From assembly GCA_013289765.1 (NCBI GenBank), contig JABCZI010000002.1:434001-498000 (forward strand): DNA of 64,000 nucleotides. Direction: 5' to 3'. Below, in pieces: positions 31,989-39,237 of this stretch (its first letter is position 1; the number at the start of each line of letters is the position of its first letter). A model generated the notes under the pieces. That model ran no database searches, had not been told where the DNA came from, and was given only the letters and a program-made list of their open reading frames with translations. The stretch is from Acidobacteriota bacterium. Its GTDB lineage: Bacteria > Acidobacteriota > Terriglobia > Terriglobales > Acidobacteriaceae. The position numbers and the translations under genes were made by a program.

Positions 31989-33623
31989 CTACTGGCGTTG
32001 GGCTGCGGTTTGGGGCGGGGTCTGGCTGGAGTCGGCGCCGATGGCGTCGCCGGAGAGGATGAGTTCTACGCGGCGATTTTGCTGGCGGCCTTCAGCGGTG
32101 TTGTTGCTGGCGATGGGTTCGTTCTTGCCATATCCATGGGCTTCGACGGCGGCGGAATTGATCCCTTGCTGAACGAAGTAGTCGCGAACAGCTTGGGCGC
32201 GATGCTCGGAGAGTTGCTGGTTGTAGTCGTCGGCGCCGATGCTATCGGTGTGGCCTTCGATGGCGACGTGCAGCGAGGGATAGGCGAGGACGATGCCGGA
32301 AACTTTCGCGAGGCGCTCGCGCGCTCCGGGAAGAAGCTCGAAACTTCCGCTGCGGAATAGGACGTCCGACATGTTGGCAACGAGGCCGCGGGCGGAATCG
32401 CGGGTGGCGAGAATGCTGTTGAGTTGTTGCAGGAGGCGGGCGCGGAGCTCCTGCTTTTCGTACTCGGCTTGTTGCGTCGCTTTTTCCGCTTGCTGTTTTG
32501 CAGTTTCGGCTTGCTGGCGAAGACTGTCGGATTGCGCGGCGGCCTGGCGAGCTTTGTCGGTTTCAGCGGCCAGGACTTGTTGTTGCGCGACCGCTTCGGC
32601 AGTGGCTTTTTCCGCGGCGGCTTTTTGACGCGAGGCTTCTTGCGCGGCGGCTTCGGCTTCCAGCTTCATTTTTAGAGCTTCGGCTCTGGCTTGCTCGGCG
32701 GCGGCGCGGTCGGCCTGGGCTTGGGCGGTGGCTTTTTCCGCGTCGGCACGGCGCTTGGCTTCGGCGTCGGCATCGGCGCGGGCTTTGGCTTCGCGAGCGG
32801 CGGCGGCAGCCTGGGCTTCGTCCTCAGCTTTTTGCTTGACGGCCATCAGGCGAGCTTCTTCGGCAGTCTCGGTAGCTTCTTTGGCGGCAGCTTCGACGGC
32901 AGCGCGGTTCTGCTTCTGACGATAAATTTCTTCGGCGTGGAGTAATTGCTGACCGGCCTTGGAAATGATGAAGGAAGCGTATTTGTCGGCGGCGGCGATG
33001 CGCGCGATCCGCATGGCGTTGCGAGCTTCGAAAAGTTCGAGCGGAGTTTTGCTGTCGATGCCGAAGATGGCGTCCTGAATATGAGTGTTGGTGGAAGAGT
33101 AGGTGCCGCGGCTGACGAGGTCGTATTTGGTTTCGATGTTTTGGGTGCCAGCGCCATTGAGCGGGGCGCTTTCCATGACGACCATGTTGCCGGGCGCGGT
33201 GACGGCGAAGTAAGGCTCGGCGGTGACGATCATCCCGAAGGTTTGCAGGTCGGTGAAAGCTTTGAGGTGCGCGCTGCCGTGTTCTAGCGTGACTTCGCCG
33301 AGATTGACGGGGCGTCCCTGGGGAGAAACGGCCCAGAGGACATAGGTGAGGTATTCGAGTCCGAATTTGGTGGCGTCTTCAAGGCCCTGGAATTTTACTT
33401 CGATCTGGAAATTAGTTTTCTTGCCTTCAACTTTGGCTTCGCCTGAGGCGCGCTGGAGCAGATCGGTGCCTTGGAAGTCGACTTTTGTGGTGCCACCTTG
33501 CAAGCGATAGTGGACGGCTTGCGTGGTGCGGGTGACGGTGGGGGTCGCGATCAGCGCGGGCTGCGTGGTTTGGGCGGACGCGACGGCGGCGATGACAACA
33601 ATGGCCAGAGATAGGTTTTTCAC
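31989..33623 (-). CDS. OmpA-family outer membrane protein with long coiled coil
   Basis: 544 residues, signal peptide 1-17. Residues 25-215 form a beta-rich domain (HYRLQGGTTKVDFQGTDLL onward). Residues about 225-400 are a long Ala/Glu/Lys/Gln-rich alpha helix, a coiled coil able to span the periplasm. Residues about 405-525 are an OmpA C-terminal domain with FRSGSFELLPGARERL, EGHTDSIG and NRRVELI, which binds peptidoglycan through the Asp and Arg of the NxxLSxxRA-type region (here NQQLSEHRAQAV). It probably ties the outer layer to the wall. It is separated from the BNR gene by a family B repeat and from the YCF48-like gene by 188 bp. Confidence 0.85.
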   Translation of the reverse strand: MKNLSLAIVVIAAVASAQTTQPALIATPTVTRTTQAVHYRLQGGTTKVDFQGTDLLQRASGEAKVEGKKTNFQIEVKFQGLEDATKFGLEYLTYVLWAVSPQGRPVNLGEVTLEHGSAHLKAFTDLQTFGMIVTAEPYFAVTAPGNMVVMESAPLNGAGTQNIETKYDLVSRGTYSSTNTHIQDAIFGIDSKTPLELFEARNAMRIARIAAADKYASFIISKAGQQLLHAEEIYRQKQNRAAVEAAAKEATETAEEARLMAVKQKAEDEAQAAAAAREAKARADADAEAKRRADAEKATAQAQADRAAAEQARAEALKMKLEAEAAAQEASRQKAAAEKATAEAVAQQQVLAAETDKARQAAAQSDSLRQQAETAKQQAEKATQQAEYEKQELRARLLQQLNSILATRDSARGLVANMSDVLFRSGSFELLPGARERLAKVSGIVLAYPSLHVAIEGHTDSIGADDYNQQLSEHRAQAVRDYFVQQGINSAAVEAHGYGKNEPIASNNTAEGRQQNRRVELILSGDAIGADSSQTPPQTAAQRQ

Positions 33624-33811
33624 GGGTTCTCAGTCTGGGGGATCAGGACGAGCTAATGTTCGCAATTATCTTCGAGGAAGATCGGCGGCTGAACAAGGAT
33701 AGGAAAGGACTAGGCGGGGATGGAACTTTGGTCACTGGGATCAGGCGTCCCTGCGGCGATCAGGGGTGGTCTCCCGGACGGCCGGGGCGGCTGTCGCCAA
33801 CATGAGCCCAG

Positions 33812-34951
33812 CTAGGGGACGGTAATGATTGTACCTTTAGGGCCGACGGCGAGGGCGCCACCTTGAGGGTAGGGGCTGATGGCGTTGAATTGGGAGTCGG
33901 ATTTCTTCTGGGCGCTGATGCGAGTGGGATTTTTGGGTGGGCGGAAATCGTAGATGAAATTGGTGCCCACGAGGAATAGGCGATCGCGGGCTTCGTCTTT
34001 GTTATTGCTTTTTGTTTTGCGGTCGTAGGCTGCGGCGGAGAAATAGGATTGCGGGAAAATTTTGGAGAGGGTCCATGTTTTCCCACCCTCGGCGGTGAAG
34101 GCCAGATTAGGACCATCCTGCTGGGGAAGCTTGTAGTCTCCTCCGGCGATAACGCCGTGAGTGGCGTCGCGGAAGGCGAGGGAGAAAATTCCGGCGGAGT
34201 CGGGGCCGTGGATGATGGGAGTATCGAAGACTTCCCAGGTGCGGCCGCGGTCGGGGGAGTGGAAGACGCGGGCGGCGCGGCCTCCTGTGGCGAACCACAT
34301 GTTGGGGTCGGTTCCCTCAGGGGCTGAAGCCCCATTTTTTTTCGGCACGCTAATGACACGACTGAAGTCGTGGCCTTCCCGATCTGCGACGATCGCGAGG
34401 CAGGTGTTGCTGGCGGCGAAGGCGGCTTCGCCTTCGAGTGCGGGGGGGAGTTGGGAGGGAGGGATTGGGGTCCAGGTTTGGCCGTCGTCGGTGAGCAGGA
34501 GTTCGAATTTTGGAGTGCCGGTTTCGTCGGGGATCGGGTCGCCGAGGACGATGCCGTGGGTTCGATCCCAGAAGACCATGGAGTCGAAAAATCCTTTGGG
34601 ATTTGTATTGGTGAATTGGAGCTGCCAGTGACGGCCGGCGTCGGCGGTGTAGTAGATGCGGGACTGGTCGCCGGGGCCGGAGGACATGAGGAAGGCTTCG
34701 TCAGCGGAGAAGGCGACGATGCCGCGGAAGTCGAGAATGTCGGCGGCGGGGACGTGGTCGGGGATCCAGAGGTGGCCATCGGTGGTGCGAAGGTAAGTGC
34801 CGTGGGTACCGGAGGCCCACGCGATTTTTTGGGAGACGGCGCTTACGCCGCGGAGATCTTCTGTAATGCGGGAGATGCGGGTTTGCGGGGCGGTTTGAGA
34901 CGAGGCAGTAGCGGCCGCGAGGAGAAGAATGAGGCATCGCATGGGGGGCAT
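33812..34951 (-). CDS. Secreted YCF48/BNR-like propeller protein with repeat-encoded insert
   Basis: 379 residues from the ATG at 34951 (a second ATG at 34942 is possible); signal peptide RCLILLLAAATASSQ. The frame is open far upstream (to 36166) but there it is antisense to the next gene. It has propeller repeats such as RIYYTADAGRHW, LLTDDGQTW, FHSPDRGRTW and FTAEGGKTW, as in the Ycf48/HCF136 photosystem assembly factors and many non-photosynthetic secreted proteins. Residues about 191-211, a Lys/Asn/Ser-containing stretch, are encoded by a family C repeat (34318-34378) and do not fit the propeller pattern. No enzymatic motif was found. Confidence 0.8.
   Translation of the reverse strand: MPPMRCLILLLAAATASSQTAPQTRISRITEDLRGVSAVSQKIAWASGTHGTYLRTTDGHLWIPDHVPAADILDFRGIVAFSADEAFLMSSGPGDQSRIYYTADAGRHWQLQFTNTNPKGFFDSMVFWDRTHGIVLGDPIPDETGTPKFELLLTDDGQTWTPIPPSQLPPALEGEAAFAASNTCLAIVADREGHDFSRVISVPKKNGASAPEGTDPNMWFATGGRAARVFHSPDRGRTWEVFDTPIIHGPDSAGIFSLAFRDATHGVIAGGDYKLPQQDGPNLAFTAEGGKTWTLSKIFPQSYFSAAAYDRKTKSNNKDEARDRLFLVGTNFIYDFRPPKNPTRISAQKKSDSQFNAISPYPQGGALAVGPKGTIITVP
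34318..34378. repeat. Family C composite repeat inside the YCF48-like gene
   Basis: GGGGCTGAAGCCCC, a spacer with an 8-T run, then CACGACTGAAGTCGTGG and CCTTCCC. The layout of two TGAA-centred palindromes about 24 nt apart equals that of 16006-16069 and 59737-59798. It is in frame with the host gene. Confidence 0.75.
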
Positions 34952-35282
34952 TGTCTCAGAAATTGCTCGCGTCGGGAGTTGATATTTTGGATGAATCTTT
35001 AACACAGGGTTCACAGAGAGGCGCGGGTTGGGCCTGTAGAGCAAGTTCGGGTGGTAATTGTGTCGAAGAAAATGTCGGTGGCGGGTTGTTTGAGGATGAG
35101 TGGGGGAATAGAATTGGGACAGAACATGCGCGCCGCTAGGCTTGCGTGCAACCATTCTTTGGTTCGCCAGTTCATAGTTAGGAACAGTTCGTCTTCGACT
35201 TTGTTCTTTAGTCTTTGTCACGCCAATCGCAGCAGGGGAGCGCTGCGCCACTAACCCCGTCTCAGAATTCAGGAGTATTCGG
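34952..35282. other. 331-bp divergent intergenic region
   Basis: Between two divergent genes for exported proteins. It holds a simple-repeat fragment (ACACAGGGTTCACAGAG at 35001-35017) and near the right end a good ribosome-binding site (AGGAG, 7 nt before the ATG at 35283). No RNA gene was found. Confidence 0.5.
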
Positions 35283-36740
35283 ATGCGAAGAATTGTTTCC
35301 AGGAACACGGCGGCTATTTTAACGGTTTGTTTTTGCAGCGGGTGGAGTGCGGGACAGACTTTGAAGCCGCGGCCTGTGTCGGGGACAGAAGATAACGACT
35401 CATCACGAAGTTCGCGGGGAACTGCCGCGGAGAGCGCTGCAAGTCCGCTGGTAATGGTGCCGATGAGCGTGGAGGCCGGGACTCCGATTAAGGTGGCATT
35501 GGATTCAGAAGTGCGGGTACGACAGGTCGGGCAGCCGATCCACGGGAAGACGACGGAACCGGTGTATGCGTTCGACAAGCTGCTGATTCCGGTGGGGACG
35601 GCCGTGAATGGGAAGGTATCGGCGATCGACGCGGTGCCGAAGAAAGTGCGAACGCTGGATGCGACCGATGGAAATTTTTCTCCGCATCGCAATGTGCATG
35701 TGCAATTTGATGAATTGGTGATGGCGGACGGACGGCATGTGGCGTTGCAGACAGTGGCGTCCCCGGCGCCGGATGGGGTGCTGAAGTTCGTGTCGGCGAA
35801 CGAGACGGAAAAGAAAAAGAATAAGGTGGAAGAAGCCGCGTCGGGGAAAATCGGCGCGACGAAGCAGGCGATCCGGCAGCAGTGGAGCGATTTGCAGAAA
35901 CAAATCCATGAGCCGGGGAAAATGCACAAGCTGAAACGGATGGCGCTGGCTGAGCTTCCGGTGCATCCGCAATATATTGATGCAGGGACGAGTTTCAACG
36001 CACATTTGCAGCAGCCGCTGGATTTTGGCACGGAGGCGGTGACGCCGGAAGCATTGATTAATATTGGCGCGCCCCCTCCGACAGGCAGCGTGGTGCATGC
36101 GCGGCTGGTGACGCCGCTGAATTCATCGACGGCGAAGAAGGGAGATCCGGTAGAGGCACTGATCACGGAGCCGCTGGTGGTTTCGGATCATTTGATTCTG
36201 CCGGAAGGAAGCGTAATTAAGGGCTCAGTGATGCAGGCGCAGCCGGCGCGGAGGCTGGGGCGGAATGGTCAGTTGCGTATTTTATTTCATCAGGTTGCGC
36301 CGCCGAACGGGGTTGAGCAGAAAGTGGAGACCAGCCTGGAAGGTGTGGCTGTGGCCAAGGGAGAGAACCTGAAGCTGGACGCGGAAGGCGGGGCGCAGGT
36401 GACGACGCCGCGGACTCGGTATTTGACGACGGGCATTCAGGTGATGCTGGCGGCCTCGCAGGCGTCTCCGGATCGTGATGCGGGACGGGGCGGGGCGAGC
36501 ATGGGAGAAGCGGGAGGCGGCGCGGCGAGCGGCGCTTCGGGCTTTCACTTTGTAGGAATGATTGTGGGGATCGCGGCGCATTCACGCGTGGTCTCGGCGG
36601 GATTTGGATCGTACGGCGCGGCGATGTCGATCTATTCGCATTTTCTGGCGCGCGGACGGGACGTGGTTTATCCGAAGGATATGGCGATGGTGATTGGGCT
36701 GGGGACGCGCGAGGGTGGTAAGGGAGCTTCTGGCTTTTAG
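35283..36740 (+). CDS. Secreted hypothetical protein with internal duplication
   Basis: 485 residues; ATG preceded by AGGAG with 7-nt spacing. Signal peptide 1-25. Residues 60-165 and 275-375 are two copies of one beta-rich unit: GTPIKVALDSEVRVRQVGQP ... LLIPVGTAVNGKVSAI and VVHARLVTPLNSSTAKKGDP ... LILPEGSVIKGSVMQA. The second copy resembles the conserved core of VirB10/TrbI-like proteins (L-x-PxGSxxxGxV), but the rest does not match. Between them is a Lys-rich helix. The C-terminal 80 residues are Gly-rich. Stand-alone gene; the function is unknown. Confidence 0.7.
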   Translation: MRRIVSRNTAAILTVCFCSGWSAGQTLKPRPVSGTEDNDSSRSSRGTAAESAASPLVMVPMSVEAGTPIKVALDSEVRVRQVGQPIHGKTTEPVYAFDKLLIPVGTAVNGKVSAIDAVPKKVRTLDATDGNFSPHRNVHVQFDELVMADGRHVALQTVASPAPDGVLKFVSANETEKKKNKVEEAASGKIGATKQAIRQQWSDLQKQIHEPGKMHKLKRMALAELPVHPQYIDAGTSFNAHLQQPLDFGTEAVTPEALINIGAPPPTGSVVHARLVTPLNSSTAKKGDPVEALITEPLVVSDHLILPEGSVIKGSVMQAQPARRLGRNGQLRILFHQVAPPNGVEQKVETSLEGVAVAKGENLKLDAEGGAQVTTPRTRYLTTGIQVMLAASQASPDRDAGRGGASMGEAGGGAASGASGFHFVGMIVGIAAHSRVVSAGFGSYGAAMSIYSHFLARGRDVVYPKDMAMVIGLGTREGGKGASGF

Positions 36741-36763
36741 TTTTTCTAGCTTGTAAGTAATTC

Positions 36764-36823
36764 CGGCACAGCGCCTGAAGGCGCTTTATTCTGATGGCGA
36801 GTACGGCATCGCTGAAGCGATGC
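36764..36823. repeat. Family C palindrome pair
   Basis: CAGCGCCTGAAGGCGCT and GGCATCGCTGAAGCGATGCC, two stems about 25 nt apart, behind the gene ending at 36740. Confidence 0.7.
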
Positions 36824-36884
36824 CCTGATACGAATCATTTCGTCCCGCGAATCCAAAATAACAATTGTCCCGCAAGGGCGACAG

Positions 36885-37382
36885 CTACTTGGCGGTGAAG
36901 GGGGCGAAAGAAGCCGCCTTGCCGAAGTAGATGCGGAGAGTGCACTTGTCGCCGGTGTGGGCGAAAGCCACTTCGAGCGAATCTGCAGCTTGGCTTATCT
37001 GATCGGTCTCGATGGCGGCGCGGGCGATGTCCTGTTTCTCGTCATATGCAGTGTGGGGAGTAACGTTCTTATTAACGACGAGGGTCCATCTGTCTTTCGC
37101 TGGAATGGGATAGACGGTGTAGGCGCCGATGGGAATGGTGGCGCCGCCGAAACTCAACTGCGCTTCCGTGAACAGCGTCATGGGAGTTCCACCGGGCGTC
37201 CACGGCTTGCCATTGGAAACTTTGTCGGTCTTAGTGGTGACCGGATTGTAGCGGATGTAGACCTGACGGCCGTCGTCAAGGTTACAGCTTGCGGTGGAGG
37301 ACGGCTCGGATTGCTGTGCGAAACCGACAGTGGCAAACGTGGCCAGAATAAGAAAGCAGATGACGAAACGAGCGCGGAGCAT
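36885..37382 (-). CDS. DUF2911-family secreted protein
   Basis: 165 residues from the ATG at 37382; the frame is open to 37682 but the signal peptide (RFVICFLILATFATVGFAQ) fixes the start. The mature part shows the DUF2911 pattern: VYIRYNPVTTKTDKVSN, GKPWTPGGTP, LSFGGATIPIGAYTVYPIP, KDRWTLVVNKNV. The family is common in Bacteroidetes and Acidobacteria and has no known function; the fold is probably all-beta. It converges with the gene at 35283 and is divergent from the receiver-like gene at 37681. Confidence 0.85.
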   Translation of the reverse strand: MLRARFVICFLILATFATVGFAQQSEPSSTASCNLDDGRQVYIRYNPVTTKTDKVSNGKPWTPGGTPMTLFTEAQLSFGGATIPIGAYTVYPIPAKDRWTLVVNKNVTPHTAYDEKQDIARAAIETDQISQAADSLEVAFAHTGDKCTLRIYFGKAASFAPFTAK

Positions 37383-37680
37383 GGGAGACCCCCTATGGTG
37401 GAAAAGTGTAGCGCTGAAATGGGCGTAGGGGAAGCGGAATTCGAGTGCCGATTTTTGGGTAGGAAGGATTCGGGTGGAGGAAGACCTGGCTTGGCGGGCT
37501 GGTTTCGAGGGCGGCCGGGCTTCGCCAAGCCGGACAGCCGAGGCGGCGGTCGCGAGATGAAAATCGCAGGCATCGTTCGTCGCTGGTCTTCGGTGATGTA
37601 CTCCGGGGGCGGGGCGGTTGATACCGTGAGTGGCGAGTACTGGGTCGGTAAACACCGGTACCGAGCGAGGGCGCACATTC

Positions 37681-38070
37681 ATGAAGGCATCAAAACTGAA
37701 AATTCTTTATGGCGAAAGCAATGCCGAGGCGCAAGCGGCGACGGCGGGGGCGTTTGAGCAGGCGGGGCACACGGTAGAAAAGGCTCTGGGGCGGAAGGCT
37801 GTCGAGGCCGCATTCAGCAAAGGTACGTTTGACCTGGTTGTGCTGGGTCCCACGCTGAGCCGGAACGACCGGCATCATCTTCCGTATGCGGTGAAGAAGG
37901 TGCAGGCGAAGGTGAGCGTACTGGTGATGCACGCGGATGGAAGCCGTCATCCTTATGTGGATGCTTGCACGGATACGGGCGCGAGCGTGGAGAACGTGCT
38001 GGCGCGGATTGAAGCGATGAAGATAGCGGGCACGGCGCCGATGGCTGCGGGAGCGGCTGCGGGGAGATAG
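37681..38070 (+). CDS. Degenerate response-regulator receiver-like protein
   Basis: 129 residues from the ATG at 37681. The predicted alternation of strands and helices (KLKILYGES, FDLVVLGPTLS, KVSVLVMHAD) fits a CheY-like receiver. The phospho-acceptor Asp expected after DLVVL is Gly56, the switch Thr/Ser position is His84, and the Lys before the last loop is missing; only one acidic residue (E12) of the pair is kept. It therefore should not be phosphorylated in the usual way. The C-terminal tail is Ala/Gly-rich. It stands alone with a weak terminator (38104) behind it. Confidence 0.6.
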   Translation: MKASKLKILYGESNAEAQAATAGAFEQAGHTVEKALGRKAVEAAFSKGTFDLVVLGPTLSRNDRHHLPYAVKKVQAKVSVLVMHADGSRHPYVDACTDTGASVENVLARIEAMKIAGTAPMAAGAAAGR

Positions 38071-38603
38071 TACCGAGTTGACAGTACCGAGTACCGAGAG
38101 AGGGCGGCTTACGGGCCGCTTTTCTTTTTGGGGCGGGAAAAGGCTTAAACACAAGGGACACTGGGTAGCTCAGAAGGAATCTGGATTGGTACGAACCTGA
38201 GTGGTTACGCGGTGGGAGGGATTTGAGATTCCGGTGGCCCAACTTGCAAATCGAGTCGAGGATCGGCGGGCCGAAGTGGAAATTCAAAATCTGTGGCAAG
38301 CTTCAGTTTTGCGGGAACCTGGTTGGTAATAGTGGAGCGGGACGTTCGTCTTGTCATCGTTTGAAGGGGTTTCTCGCGGGAAATGGTTCCGCATCACGCC
38401 TTATCGGGCGCTGTTGGGAGTTTATCTGCGAAAGCCGTGCCGTCGGCGTGTAGGCCTTCGGCGGATGAGGGACGGTGAGAGGCGTTTCAGCAGGGATGCG
38501 ATCCGGAGATGAAGCGCAGATGGTGTACATGTCAGGCGCGCAAACGGCAATCCGTCAGATGGTCGGCGCAAACAACGATCCACCAACTGACGGTGTGAGT
38601 CCG
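38071..38603. other. 533-bp gap without a gene
   Basis: It begins with simple repeats (three copies of AGTACCGAG between 38070 and 38098), then the terminator at 38104 and an ACACAAGGGACACTGGG fragment near 38150. The remaining 430 bp hold no open frame with coding character and no recognised RNA. Confidence 0.5.
38104..38129 (+). terminator. Weak intrinsic terminator
   Basis: GCGGC(6 nt)GCCGC stem followed by TTTTCTTTTT, 34 bp behind the receiver-like gene. Confidence 0.55.
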
Positions 38604-38990
38604 TCAGACGTTAGTCTCAGTTGAGCGATAGCCAAGTTGTGTCGAACCTTTTTCATGGAGATGCTCTGCTTCAGACGACCGCAGGGGGGCAACCCTTCGA
38701 AAGGTTGAGCTAACCACGTCAAACCTCTTCACGTAAGGAATCCCGTCCAAGAGGCTTCCCAGGATCTCCAGTACCTCTGGATAACCGGCTGTGTTGTAAG
38801 CCTCCGCATTCGCCTGATGATCCCAGAAGCTGATGGTAGTGACCTCGTTGCGATCAGGGACCGCCAGAGTGATCAAATCCAGGAAACCTTCCTGCTTTCG
38901 CAGCCAGGGAAGGATTTCACACTCAATGAGATTCGTAAATTCCGGTAATGAGTGCGGCTTTATATGAGCAGTAACCTTGCGAGCAAACAT
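38604..38990 (-). CDS. Antibiotic biosynthesis monooxygenase (ABM)-like protein
   Basis: 128 residues. The N-terminal 95 residues follow the dimeric alpha/beta barrel (ABM) pattern: KVTAHIKPHSLPEFTNLIE, ILPWLRKQEGFLDLITLAVP, EVTTISFWDHQANAEAYNTA. Despite the name, most members have unknown roles in quinone or haem chemistry or in stress. The last 30 residues are a hydrophilic tail. Gaps of over 240 bp separate it from both neighbours, so it is probably a single-gene transcript. Confidence 0.75.
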   Translation of the reverse strand: MFARKVTAHIKPHSLPEFTNLIECEILPWLRKQEGFLDLITLAVPDRNEVTTISFWDHQANAEAYNTAGYPEVLEILGSLLDGIPYVKRFDVVSSTFRRVAPLRSSEAEHLHEKGSTQLGYRSTETNV

Positions 38991-39158
38991 GTCCCCTCCC
39001 AGTGGGCCGGCTTCCTTGCCTGCGATGGATCGAGCGGCCTATTCAGTAGTGCATTTCAACATCCGAACGTTACATTTGAGAGGCCGCTTTATTTGAGCTT
39101 CTAGAATTGGCGTTGCGGGAGAATGCCTTGCAGGGCAAACGGTGCAGCGATGCGACTC

Positions 39159-39220
39159 GGGATCCTTCGACTGCGTGGCTGGTTCGCTACGCGAACGAGC
39201 CACTTCGCTCAGGATGACAA
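39159..39220. repeat. Dispersed palindromic repeat, family A (copy 4)
   Basis: GGGATCCTTCGACTGCG, inverted repeat GGCTGGTTCGCTACGCGAAC with CGAGCCACTTCGCT, then CAGGATGACA, in the opposite orientation to the copy at 8519. Confidence 0.75.
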
Positions 39221-39237
39221 TTCGGCAATAAGCGTCG

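Noticed and set aside
34952..36166. Long upstream extension of the YCF48-like frame
   Set aside because: Antisense to the gene at 35283; the signal peptide sets the start at 34951.
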